Assembly: GCF_027744825.2 (NCBI RefSeq)
Contig: NC_071345.1
Coordinates: 18,508,001-18,572,000, forward strand
Reading direction: 5' to 3'
Origin: Synchiropus splendidus
Taxonomy: Eukaryota; Chordata; Actinopteri; Syngnathiformes; Callionymidae
Length of the DNA stretch: 64,000 nucleotides
Shown here: one piece after another, positions 51,601 to 63,190 of the stretch
How the letters are laid out: every line of letters begins with the position of its first letter
How positions within the stretch are numbered: position 1 is the first letter of the stretch
Notes under the pieces: model-generated
What the model was told of the DNA's origin: nothing
Seen by the model: only the letters and a program-made list of their open reading frames with translations
Databases searched by the model: none
Position numbers and translations under genes: made by a program

Positions 51601-51725
51601 CCTACCAGCTGTGAAAAAGACCGCCGCGGAAGGCTGTTTTCAGGTCGGCAGCTAACGCCGCGCAGCACCAACGCGAGTATTCTCGCTCTCGTTTGTAAAC
51701 ACAGCAGTGGTGAAGGGGGTGTCAC
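51601..51725 (-). promoter_or_regulatory. Putative promoter of gene B3
   Basis: Reverse complement of the B1 promoter block. The homology ends at cactgcc (about 51725), where the unique spacer starts. Confidence 0.45.
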
Positions 51726-51775
51726 TGCCAGATGCGGTCCGCCTTGCCAGATGCGGTCCGCCGGAAGTTCCGGGT
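51726..51775. repeat. Two direct copies of an 18-bp GC-rich sequence
   Basis: gccagatgcggtccgc occurs at about 51727 and again about 18-20 bp later, followed by cggaagttccgg, at the edge of the spacer between the B3 and B4 promoters. Confidence 0.7.
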
Positions 51776-52589
51776 CTGGAACCGGATGTTAGTAACACGC
51801 ACGCGCAAGGTCGACGAATTGTGTTTACTGGTTATATCGCGTAAAGTGGTGTTTTTTTAAATAGTTTTTTAAATGTTAAAATAGTGTATATTTAACATTA
51901 AAATCTGAAAATTATACATTTTACGCGCATGTGCAAGTACCCAGTATTTACTGTGTACGCGTACAAGTTTTGAGCGTAATGACGTCACCACGTTTTCACA
52001 GTTCAACGTTCTTGTTGCAGCAGGTTGATTTCTACTTGTGTCCGTCAAGATGAGGAGTTTCACCTACTTTAAATTATTAAGAGATTTTCTCTGAAACGGA
52101 ATCATTGACTCCAGCCTGTCTAAGCGCCAGAGGAAAGACATACGCCGTTCATCATGCAGTTTTGCATTGAAAGGTATGATAATTGCACGGTTTTAACTTG
52201 CGAAATTTGTAATGTCCTTTTCAAAATACAAATCACGGTGTTCGTATTTCAAATGCCTTGTTTTAATGTTCAGTATCATTATTTATTGGATAAATTATCA
52301 AATGCACAGTTAGTAATTAACTGTGCATTTGATAATTTTTTAAACTTTTGTTTTATTTGTATTTACTTAGTTTTCAGTGTACGACTGCAATGAAAATAGT
52401 TAAATCCTGCTTATTAATTGAATGTATGCACTTAAATATACTTATGTACTATGTAATTCGTCTTATAGATGGATGGTTTAAAATCATGAAAATTTTAATT
52501 GCTTCTACATTGACTGAGGGACTGAAGAAGGATGTCAAATCTAAAGAATCTAATCATGTCTTTGACAAGACGGCAGGTTGTTCTATATG

Positions 52590-52746
52590 GGATCCCACCG
52601 ACAATACCTCCGGTTAGTGGTTTTGTCCGAGGAAGAAAAGAAGTCAGTTCTGCACGGGTGCCATGACCACCCTGGAACTGGAAACCATGGAGGTTTGAGG
52701 GCGACCAGAGACAGGGTTGTTTCTGGATACTACTGGCCAACATGAA
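52590..52746 (+). pseudogene. Integrase-type H2C2 zinc-binding fragment
   Basis: The frame reads LVVLSEEEKKSVLHGCHDHP, GNHGGLRATRDRV and YYWP and then hits TGA. The spacing H-x3-H ... H-x-G-x3-T-x3-V-x4-YYWP is that of the N-terminal zinc-binding region in retroelement or Ginger-type integrases. The two Cys that should follow are missing and no catalytic core was found. A remnant or a domesticated exon are both possible. Confidence 0.5.
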
Positions 52747-53339
52747 ATACTGATACCATGTTCCATGGCTATGGGTAAGAATCTTTAAACATATTGGCAT
52801 ATTAATGCTTCAGTAGAAGTGTGACTGCGTATGATTTTTATTTGGCATGGCCATACAAATGACTTTTAACACGTTCATTGTGTTCATTTATGTGTATTTA
52901 CATTTCAATGTTCTGTTTTTCAGAGCTTTCCTCAACAATCGTCCACAAACCACTGTGGAGTTATGATGATCATGGCAAATGCTGTTTTTGTAAGATGTCT
53001 TTCTTTTCATCATTCTATAATATCTACATTCTCTGCATTTGCACCGGCCACCCATTCGACTTTTGCGAGGCAAATGTTTGTTTCATCAGAAAGTGATATT
53101 CTGTCCTTTTCATTAATATGATTGTGATTTTTTATTTTTTCCCTTTCGAAAAGGCATGGCCAGCACTTTGCCTTCTGGACACCAGAGGCTGTCGACCTGA
53201 GCCAGGGTGGACTTGAGCCTCTTCTTCGGCTGCCTCGCAGAAAGATCAGCAGCAAGACACTTTCGGTCATTGAGTAATGGCAAAAATCCGGCTTCATCAA
53301 CAGTGTCATTCCAATTGATGGTATTTGACTGGGTCACAG

Positions 53340-53637
53340 GATCAGCCCAGAACTGTACAGGATCTCCACCTGGCTGTGCAGTGGACACATGAAAATCCAG
53401 GCATCTTTAGTGGAGAACTGAAGATACCCACTTTCCATGCCATGTCAACCAATGAGCAGAAAGAGGCAGTGAGATGTCTGCTGGAGGCGAATGACAGTGG
53501 CGATAACGATGATATCATCAGTGCCAGGCATTCTTTCATGTTTGTGTTTAACTGCATGGAGGATATGAGAGTGTTTTTGCGTGAATGTTGGGATAACAGA
53601 GGCCTGAAGGTGAATGCGGAATGTGTTCAAGCCGATA
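53340..53637 (+). pseudogene. SMC5-like hinge exon, isolated
   Basis: The frame follows an acceptor (gggtcacag) and ends at a consensus donor (gtaagt). It reads AVQWTHENPGIFSGELKIP, then an insert-like acidic stretch, then FMFVFNCMEDMRVFLRECWD and GLKVNA. SMC5 proteins have the pattern AV-WLREN--F-G---P ... FVF---EDM--FL-EVRD---L-VNA just before and in the hinge. No ATPase head, coiled coil or other SMC5 exon is visible nearby. I read it as a duplicated or captured SMC5 exon, or part of an SMC5-like paralogue. The match is from memory. Confidence 0.5.
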
Positions 53638-54106
53638 GTAAGTAGGTGCATGTTGTCTGTTTCATCTGTTGAATTCTGTTCAGTCAAAATGTTTGGTGGG
53701 TGTAGATGAAGTTTTGTAAATAAATTTTTTTTTGCTCCTAATGCTGTGGGACGGTTTTCAGGAAAATGTTTAACACTGGTAGTATTGCATGGCTACTCTT
53801 CAAAGATCAGAAGGAAAGGAGTCATAGTAACACACAACATAAACAGACTCAAGCGCTGCACCAAGTAAGACATAAGCCTTGTTCAGCTCAAGTATATAAG
53901 AGGGACAGAAGCGTTTGCTCCTGCTCCGAATAAATCTAAGTGAAATAAATGTAGGGAGAAATGTTTCCTCTACACTATGCAATGTAGTAGAAGCAATTAC
54001 ATCTATATTAAATCTGTAATATCAGATAAAAACGTTAAAAAAAATTAAAAATGTTAATCTATATATATATAGTGACACCTGTCACTATATATATATATAT
54101 ATAATA

Positions 54107-54378
54107 CGGTTAAAATACAGTTAATACGTCGGCGTAGTACTTTATTAATTCAAATTCTGCTTCTCTTGATGAAATACGAGCGAGTAGTGAGGCGTGGCGT
54201 AATGACGTTCCTAATATTATTCTAATTTATGTGTCAAGCAGCTACACCCATGTGTGCATGTAAACAGGAAATTACGTCTTGAAATACCATTGTGCGACTG
54301 CACACTCGAATTTCATCAAGAGAAGCAGAATTTGAATTGCTGAAGTACTACGCCGACGTATTAACTGTATTCTAACCT
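54107..54378. repeat. Small inverted-repeat element (about 70-bp arms)
   Basis: aatacagttaatacgtcggc ... gcttctcttgatgaaat at 54112-54178 has its near-perfect reverse complement at 54308-54371. A (TA)n tract with the hairpin tgacacctgtca lies just outside. It looks like a foldback MITE. Confidence 0.75.
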
Positions 54379-54646
54379 TATTTTATATATGTATCACTAC
54401 ATGTGACTTGTATTCAACAATTCGGATATTTTAACTTTAACTTTAATTTAAGATTTCAGATGAAATAATTGGATCTTTCTGTGCAATTTGCATGCAGTTT
54501 TCTATCTTGCCTACGAGGTCTCAGTTAATATGAGTATATACTCAGTAAATTACGTCTTGCAATACCAATGTGCGCATGAGGACAGGAAATGACGTCATAA
54601 GCCTGAGCCCTGGAAGCAAAACGGGATGAAGAAGCAAATAGGGCAG

Positions 54647-54735
54647 TGACACACCCCCTTCACCACTGCTGTGTTTACAAACGAGAGCGAGAATACTCGC
54701 GTTGGTGCTGCGCGGCGTTCTTCACAGCTGGTAGG
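54647..54735 (+). promoter_or_regulatory. Putative promoter of gene B4
   Basis: B promoter block starting gtgacacacccccttcacc, but lacking about 37 bp between gcgcggcgtt and cttcacagctgg that B1, B2 and B3 have. Confidence 0.45.
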
Positions 54736-57700
54736 ATGGCAGAGGAGTCAGGCGTCAGCACGGTAAGACCATCCGTCGTTCACGTGTATTTCACCTAACT
54801 CCGTCCTGCCATTCCTTTATTTGGAACTATACGATTAGCTGCAGCGACAAGTTTTTACTCGCGACTTTCACTTGATGAAGCCTGTTCACACACACCAACC
54901 GCGTTAGGAACGGATCATAAAGTATCCGGCTTCACCGCGGTCATGACACCCTGAGCCAGAACAACGGTTTTGGGGCTCTGGGGACGGGATCTTACGAGGG
55001 CCAAAGACCCGCGGCCTCTACAGCTCTTCAGGCCAGACTTCTTCTCTACCGCGGTCAAATTAGTTGGATGTTGGATATTCGACAGATATTCGCTCCACCA
55101 GAGCCGGTGTTGTTCGGTCTGTGTCCCCGGTCGCTGATCTCGGACGAGCTCTCTCGCTGGCAGCGCTAAGACGAAGTTAGGGGACCGTCCACAAATTTTC
55201 AGTCGTGAAATTATCATAAAAGTCAGTGAGAATGTTTGCACTATTTCTTCAATAGCTCCGAGGAAAAGTGTTCAGATGAGTCCAAAGTGAGTGTAAATTG
55301 TCACCAGACATGAGACACATTGGAGACGGACACTTTCATTTCATAACTGTACTGTTATGACTCCATTATTATTAATATGTTCATATTTTCCTCACTATTT
55401 CTTCAATAGCTCAGAGAAAAAGTGTTCAGGTGAGTCCAAAGTGATTGTAAACTGCGAATAGATATGAGAGACATTGGAGATGGACACTTTCATTTCATAA
55501 CTTTACTGTTATGATTTTGTTATGATTGATATATTCACATTTTCCCACTATTTCCTCAATAATGTTCAACCTGATGAGTCACAAACTGCATTCTATGTCT
55601 CTCCCATCACCCATCATGAGACACAGCTGAGACACTGGACGATGAACAAATGTGATTCAACTAATATTTTTCAACTAATGATTTCATTTACACAAGTCAC
55701 ATTGCCATTTTCATTTCTCTGCTTCTTCAAAATGTTCTGTGTCCATACCCATACACTGCATGGAACCAAATTCTGCAGGAATCACACTGGACCTTTAGAA
55801 ATGTTAAAACAAAGTGGTTAAATTTACCACTTTATGCTTCTGTTGAATTTTAAAACATCTCACTTAGTGTGTTAGTGGTGGTCCACAACCTGGGGGTCTT
55901 TACGCATTCCACAACAGCTGTTTTCATCAAACACTAAAACACATAAACGTATGTTGAAAATGATTGATTATTGTAAATCATCCATTGTACCTCATGCCTT
56001 GAGGATTTTCGCCAGAATCGTGCGCTTTTTTAACCATCTTCTTGTTGAAGGTGGGTCATAACTGCCCCACGCCACTTAATATCCACCCAGTCAGTTTTGC
56101 GATGGCATGTTCTCCTCACATTGAAGAATTTCCTGAGAGATGATGTAAAAAGGTAACTAAAAACACTTACAGTATAATAAGTAATAATTTTGGAATATTT
56201 AAAATAAAATAAATAAATTATCACAAGAAGATGGTTGCAGCTGCGGCACCATTATCTTCCACATTTTTCTGCGTTGTATTAATGTTGTCTGTGTCAAAGA
56301 AACATTTAAATTCACTCGAGTCTCCATGTATTTGTTTGCCACTACGAAAATGATGGATCATCAAATTAAGGCAGAATTTTTTGTTTATGAACACCATGAA
56401 TGGATAATAATGCCAATTATCATCCATTCATGGAATTACGCCATGTCCAGCCCAAATCCTCTATTAGCTCCCCAATGTTACATTTCCAACTTCAAAAGGG
56501 GAAATGCAGAAAGAGCGCACGAAAATCCTCAAGGCATCGGGTACAATGGATGATTTACAATAATCAATCATTTTCAACATACGTTTATGTGTTTTAGTGT
56601 TTGATGTAAACAGCTGTTGTGGAATGCGTAAAGACCCCCAGGTTGTGGACCACCACTAACACACTAAGTGAGATGTTTTAAAATTCAACAGAAGCATAAA
56701 GCGGTAAATTTAACCACTTTGTTTTAACATTTCTAAAGGTCCAGTGTGATTCCTGCGGAATTTGGTTCCATGCAGTGTATGGGTATGGACACAGAACATT
56801 TTGAAGAAGCAGAGAAATGAAAATGGCAATGTGACTTGTGTAAATGAAATCATTAGTTGAAAAATATTAGTTGAATCACATTTGTTCATCGTCCAGTGTC
56901 TCAGCTGTGTCTCATGATGGGTGATGGGAGAGACATAGAATGCAGTTTGTGACTCATCAGGTTGAACATTATTGAGGAAATAGCGGGAAAATGTGGATAT
57001 ATCAATCATAACAAAATCGTAACAGTAAAGTTATGAAATGAAAGTGTCCATCTCCAATGTCTCTCATATCTGTTCACAGTTTACAATCACTTTGGACTCA
57101 CCTGAACACTTTTCCTCGGAGCTATTGAAGAAATAGTGCTGACTTTTATGATAATTTCACGACTGAGAATTTGTGGACCCCTAACTTCGTCTGAGCGCTG
57201 CCAGCGAGAGAGCTCGTCCGAGATCAGCGACCGCTTCCCGGGAACACAGACCGAACAACACTGGCTCTGGTGGAGCGAATATCTGTCGAATATCCAACAT
57301 CCAACTAATTTGACCCCGGTTCTCTACCTTCACTGTATATGCCCGACCCGCGTTTATTCCGTTGAATTATGCCTCGGAAGCGAACTGTATCGCTATCTGT
57401 ATATATCTATATGCACCTTTATTTCCATCCCTATACTTGCGATGAATTGAAAGGCCTTTATTGGTGTTGAACTCTGTCAGTTCAAGTTAGTGGGCATTCA
57501 ACTTCCAACATTTTATTGTGTTTTCCCTCTGGTGAAGGGGGTGATAGTGGTTCTGTCAAGTCACTATTATAGTCTGTTCCCGCTCGTTGATTGGTCTCAG
57601 GGAGACTCAGGCACGATATATAAGTCCAGTATTCACTGCAAGTATCAAGTAGTTTACACATGACAAATTCTGTCTGGCTGCTGTTGTGAGCTCCTGCCAT

Positions 57701-59666
57701 GTGACGCTCAAATGAAGTGGTATTATCAAGTGTATCACGCTGCTGATCATGACATGAAGTGCAATAGTCACTGTAGCGTCAAGTAGTTTCCTGCTGTCCA
57801 TCAAAAGTACAGGGGCGATGCTGGCAGGGGTAGGAACTAGAGCACAACAGCGGTTGGCATCTGTGGATTCCCCAAGCATTGGTCCTAACTCAGTCATGAC
57901 ACTGGTTTTCATTATCCGCGGAAAATGGATTGGTTAAAGCCAAGTCTGACTAGGAGAAAGACTTGGGAGTGACTGACCTGACTGACCTCTCCTGAGCTAA
58001 ACCGTTGCAGTCAGGGTGAATGTGTTTGCATCCTGTCCACATCCAGATGAGTAGAGAATGGTAGACAGCTAGAAAGGTGACGCTCCACAACTCTTCTTTG
58101 CAGGTGAGGACTCACGTAGCAGCCCAGGTGGAGAGAGGACTGCAGTGGATGAGGCGTAGGGCACAGAAGGTCCTCTGTATGATCAACCGTTTATCCTGCC
58201 ACCCATCAGCCAGTGGCCTTGTGGAAGACTATGTTTGCATTCGAGGTACAACACTCATGACACTCTCTGAAGCATCAATTAAGTTTCTTTTCAGCCTCTG
58301 CATCACGAAAGTAGAAATATTGACTTGAGTTGTACGCAGTGTATCAATTAAATAGCATCAATGAAGCGCGTGATATATGGTTTACAGACTATAAGCCACT
58401 ACTTGCGATCTGAGTCCTGCGGCTTATACAGCAGTGTGGTTAATATATGGATTTTTACATCTGTTGTGAGAGCAGCGTGAATCAATCAAGACGCTCCGTA
58501 TTATGCATCTTGTTTCCACTATTTCCTCACTCTCGATGCTGGACCCCGTTTTTAAAACTAGTGTTGAAAAGCGTTTTTAAGCTGGTGCACCACTGACCTG
58601 CCCACAGCTCAGACAGCACCACTGAACCTGCGGCTTACAGACCGGTGCGGCTTATGTATGAACCAGATCTATTTTCCTTCTTAAATTTGGTGGGTGCGGC
58701 TAATATACCGGTGCACTCTATGGTGTGGGAATTACGGTAAATGTAATTTAACCACGATTGCAATGTATCAAGACAGGGATTGAAATAAACATTTATTCAT
58801 TCAACGTGTGTGTGTGGCTGCACAATATACGAACCGTGCAGCTGTACATGTGAGGAGCAATGCACGCACACAGATTTGTTGCGCTTTGTGGGGACCGCTC
58901 ATTGCCAAAATGCTTTGTTTGTTTTGAAGTCTTCACCCTCAAATTGAGGTTAACCTTGTGGGGTCTGGCAACAGGGTCCCTCAAAGACATAAGGACCCCA
59001 CTTGGTGGGGTTTTCACCAAAATTGCGACTCACTAGGATCCATATGCATAAACACACAGACACATGTTTATAAATTAGGACCCAACATTGAGTAGTGAAC
59101 TGACTGATGCTCTCAGGAAAACATATTTGGTCTTTCGTCACTGATAAATTACATGCTTTTATCGGACAGAAATATTGTATCTCACGCTTCTTCTTCAAAA
59201 TCTGCAGCACAACCACCAAAACCCTTAGTGGTGACCATCATCGCCATCAGCAACTCCACCCTCAACAACTGCAGCTTTACAAACCAAGACGGTCCACAGG
59301 CGGCACCAGACCTTCTGCAGATGCAGCCTGAGCTGCTGATCAACGGTGAGCAACGTGGTTTCATGTCACTGCATAAAGCAGGTTTTTGTTGATATCTTGT
59401 TTGCTGCAACGTAAAAATTACGTGAGATAATCATCATCGACTCTGCTTCCTTCCACCCAGGTCGGAGTCGGAGCGTCCACATCACACACTCTGAATTGCA
59501 CTACGCCATGTTTGGAGATCACAACGTCATGAGGGGGAACAAAACCAACTCAGGACTCGCTAGACCATTCGTCCCCTCTGCCCCTTCACCACCAGCACTG
59601 CAGGCGACTTTGCCCGCCCCTCTGACTCCATCAGGCAGTCAGGATGTTGAAGACTCCACTGACTGA
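54736..59666 (+). CDS. Gene B4: intact B-type paralogue (170 codons)
   Basis: Exons: 54736-54762, 58104-58245, 59208-59345 and 59461-59666, with frame and phases as in B1. The protein is nearly identical to B1; in exon 2 AQNVL is AQKVL. The final motif HITHSELHYAMFGDHNVM and tail SGSQDVEDSTD are kept. AATAAA is at 60322-60327. It is the last member of the array in this window, and it faces B3 head to head across 51.6-54.7 kb. Confidence 0.7.
55048..57320 (+). mobile_element. Foldback element 4 in B4 intron 1 (about 2.27 kb)
   Basis: Complete element with core. Arm frames are at 55522-55821 (plus) and 57009-56710 (minus), and core frames at 56427-56221 and 56224-56030 (minus). Right flank ccccggttctctacc as in B1. 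Confidence 0.75.
58375..58745. repeat. MITE-like repeat in B4 intron 2
   Basis: Same element as 38195-38560, with a small insertion (agatctattttc) near 58666. Confidence 0.5.
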
Positions 59667-59777
59667 CTCACACACGATCTCTGCACTCTCCCTGCTTTGG
59701 ACCAGCACCAAATACTCTACCTCTATTGCACGCTCACCGGGACACAGCAGCCTCACTACAGGGGATAATAATGAGAC

Positions 59778-59808
<31 letters not shown>

Positions 59809-60863
59809 ATTATTTAACAGTTTGCTCTCCAGACAACACAGAACCTTTGTAAGTGCAGGGGTTCCTGGTCCACTGATTACACTGATGCGCAAGACACGTG
59901 GCAGCTAGGATGATAACAACAACAACAAACATGCAGGAATCCCTGAACAAAAGCTAGTGATGTTTTTCACTACTACTCTGAATGTATTCGAAATTCATAT
60001 AAAATTGAAATTCTTATACAAATATTTTCAAGATATTAAAAGAGCTTTAGTTTAAATAAGGTGATATAAACACTTGAATATAGCCACCATCATGATTTAT
60101 TGTGCTATTGTCAAACTGAAGCAAAATAAAATAAATAATAAAATCCTACCCCTAATATGGGATTTTATTTAAAATCCCATATTATATATGGGATTTTAAA
60201 TGTGTATATATATATATACATATATTTATATAGATAGATATAGATAGATATAGATGACGTGGATTGCTACTACCATACCATGCTTTATTTGTAAGTGTTC
60301 AATTGTTAGACAAACCATGTTAATAAAAATGATGAATTCTTATCATCACTATTTGAGTTTGTCTTGAATCTACTCCTAACTATTGATGTGTGGTGAATTG
60401 CGAGTGTCAGCTTTTTGTGACTTACAAGCTAGCAAAACAGCCCATAGTGACTCCTTTCAGCCCCTCAGCAGTGGCTGAAAGGAGAGCAGTGTTTTCTTCC
60501 TCCGGTTGTCTCTCATCGTCTCCTGGAACACTCACTACAGCAGAAAGCAGTGATGAGTGAAACAACGCTTCATAAACTGAACGACCTAGGTTTTAAAGTG
60601 TCACAGAAAATGCTGCAGTGTTGTAGGAGGCAAGTGTCAAGAAGAGTGGTCCTTCCCGATGGTGAGTTTTTAAGGCATGTGTTGTTGGAAGCATGTGGCC
60701 CGTCTCACCAGCGTTACAACAGTGTGACTTCAGCTGTAACACCGTCACAAAGACGGTCGATGGTTCTCGTCCAATCCATCTGCTTTCATCTCTGTTTTCC
60801 TGTCGTCGGCACAAAAAATTAAAATAGGGCTGGCAGGTTGAGGTTTAACCTTGAGGTTATGAT

Positions 60864-61139
60864 CGCTGGATCAGTGACAACTCTGGACCAGACATCAGAC
60901 GACGGGTCAAGAGTTCAAAAGGTGTGAACCCTCTCTCTTGCCACCTTCCCTTTCAGGGACCTCTTCATACATTCAACATAAGCCTGGGATTGTTGTGGAT
61001 GATAAACTGAACCAAATTTATGAGTCAGCGCCAGTAGCTGCTCACATTTTTCCAAAGGTTTGGCTGTAAAATGTGTGTCAATTCTTCTCCTCCTCCACAC
61101 ACTGATACAACTCAGGCCATCCTGAAAAAGTATCCACAA
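60864..61139 (-). pseudogene. Retroviral/Gypsy-type integrase fragment
   Basis: On the minus strand the sequence carries an S-D-N-x-G-P motif near 60880-60900 and, in an adjacent stretch, YHPQQSQAYVE followed by a basic helix. This is the pattern around the second catalytic Asp and the Glu of integrase cores. Their order on the minus strand is reversed or rearranged, frames are interrupted, and no LTR, pol or env is attached. It is an old fragment at the right edge of the B4 unit. Confidence 0.5.
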
Positions 61140-61528
61140 TCGCCGATCGATACCTCTTCCAGCTGTCCATTACTTAACAACAAGAAGCAAATATCACTAA
61201 ATATGCATTCATCTCTAACATTTCTATGATTGTCCAGGAACAATCCTAATAAACATATTTGGGGTTTAGTGGTATATTTTACCCATGAATCTTTGCTATA
61301 TGTGCTTTTGTCTCCAACCAAAAACTTATATAGATATTGACGTTGCCACATTAAATGAAAGAGCATTCCTTTTTCAGTTCCACATTTTGTGCAGGTATTT
61401 GGAATATTTTTATTATATCCATGTTGGTCGACCGGGGTCACACATGTCCCCATGTTGTACTGAATGAGTCTGAGCCTGGTAATAATGTTGGTGTGGACCT
61501 CAGCGCAAATTGTTTCCCATTCAACCAT
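61112..61528 (-). pseudogene. LINE (L1/Tx1-like) ORF2 C-terminal fragment
   Basis: The frame contains RLRLIQYNMGTCVTPVDQH and NTCTKCGTEKGMLFHLMWQ. This is the C-terminal Cys-rich motif (C-x2-C-x3-KG-x-x-x-H-x3-W) of L1-type ORF2. The third Cys-type residue after MWQ is replaced. Only the 3' end is present, as expected for a 5'-truncated insertion. Confidence 0.75.
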
Positions 61529-61738
61529 TGATAAATCATTTTTCTTTGCAGGCTGCCGTTTTGGTTTGTGATCTGGTTGGATTAGATGTTTTCCTCAGAC
61601 GTTTCTTTGTTTCTGAATGCATATATAAAGGGAGAGGTTATCCAAGCCATATGATTCCATTGCAACCCATTGAGGAACTTTGTTGGATGAAAAATGAAAC
61701 ATTAAGGATCGGAGTTGTGTAGCCCCATAATACATATA

Positions 61739-62360
61739 CAGTGGTACCTCGGCTTTCGAACGAAAATCCAGAACTCAAACGCCCCCCAAAAATGCTGGAA
61801 AAATATAACCTGCGCGGGTCGATCAGCTGACCCGCGACGCACTTTGTTATTGTGTATAACACAGCCTCTGTATGCAGACGTGTCCCGTTAGCTACATTTA
61901 CTGACTGAGGTGTAAAACCTTTCCTGTCTCCACACTGGACCGTGGTAGAGTGTCAGAGGGGAGGTGCTTGCTCTCCACACCTCCGAGGCTGGAGCGCTCA
62001 CTCCAGGGTTTGATGTCCTGTTGTGGGCTGGAGCTGGGACAGGAATGAGGCGAGTCTGGGACAGAGCGTTACTTGGCTTATGACTTTGTCACAGAAGCGC
62101 ACATTCAGAGCTGGACACGCACCGGGCACCTCTTCACTTCTGGAGAGACGTCACTCACTCGGCAACCCCTCCCACATGCAGCAGCCACACACATAGACGA
62201 ACAGCGCACCTGCAGCAGACACTCTACATTCACTCCTACAAAAGCCTGTTTTAAGGCTTGGAACGCATTATTTCTTTTTCCATTCATTTTAATGGGAAAA
62301 TTCAGATTTCGACCAAATCGCTTCTGGAACGGATTGTGGTCAAGAACCAAGGTACCGCTG
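61739..62360. mobile_element. Mariner-type MITE (622 bp)
   Basis: Begins cagtggtacctcggctttcg and ends ccaaggtaccgctg, which are imperfect inverted termini with TA on both sides. The inner ends (gaacgaaaatccagaactc / ttctggaacggattgtggtc) also pair partly. No transposase frame. Confidence 0.75.
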
Positions 62361-62387
62361 TAATAGGTTTGGTAATTTTAAACCTCC

Positions 62388-63170
62388 TGTCATGGCTCCG
62401 GTTCCAGGCTCAGAGTCCTGGTTTTGCTTCTCTCCCTCTGCTCCTTTGGCACACGGCTGGAGCCCATTACACCCTGATTACTGTCTTCAAAAACACCTGG
62501 GCTCCAGCAACGTGTGCCAGATCGTTGTGTCTTTGTTTCCTGCCACTTCTCCTAGTCCCTGTGTGTCTCCACGTTCCCTGTGGTGATTCCTGTGATTTTG
62601 GACTCCTCTCGATCCCCTGTGGTAACTCTCGGTTCTCGTGTCTCTCCCTGTGTTCGGCTTCTGCGGTTCTCGTGTCTCTCCCTGTGTTCGGCTTCTGCGG
62701 TTCTCGTGTCTCTCCCTGTGTTTGGCTTCTGCAGTTCTTGTGTCGCTCTCCCTGTGTTCGGCTTTTACTTCTGTGCGCTTGCTAGTTCTTTTGTTACATT
62801 GTTTAACCCTGCTATCCTGAGTTAGTGTTTTTGGTTTCTTGCTGTTTGCCGCGTGTTCCTTGGTTTTCTTTTGTAGTTTATTCTCGGTTTCATTTGTGAT
62901 TTAAGTTCTTTTAACTCCCGGTTCGGTGATGCTTTCTGTTTTGACTTTTTACTAATTTTTGTGCACTTCTGTTAGTTTCATTACTGTTTTTACACTCTGC
63001 GTTTGCTCTGTTTCTTCCCGGTTCGGTGACGCTTTCTGTTCTATTTTAGTTTGTTTAACTATTAAATATTATTTATAATTCCCTCCTGTGCCTATAACCA
63101 CTTGCACTTGGGTCCTACACCACGTCCTCCTACGTGGCTTTAGCTCCCTCGTCCCTTCGTTCCCGTGACA
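62388..63170 (+). mobile_element. 5' LTR of a Ty3/Gypsy-type retrotransposon (783 bp)
   Basis: Starts tgtcatggctccgg and ends ttcccgtgaca, giving tgtca...tgaca inverted ends. It is followed after 20 bp by a gag-like start codon. Inside are about 3.7 copies of a 34-bp repeat (62631-62765, ggttctcgtgtctctccctg) and two copies of cccggttcggtga (about 62918 and 63018). The partner LTR lies beyond the window. Confidence 0.7.
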
Positions 63171-63190
63171 GAAACGATCTGGCCATTAAC

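Larger units (their letters stand above)
51776..54646. other. Unique spacer between the head-to-head B3 and B4 promoters
   Basis: Apart from the two fragments listed separately, it is AT-rich and shows no gene. An ATG in good context at 52155 (MQFCIER, then a gtatga donor) could be a lone first exon. The two edges share agtgacac/gtgtcact with the B promoters. Confidence 0.45.
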
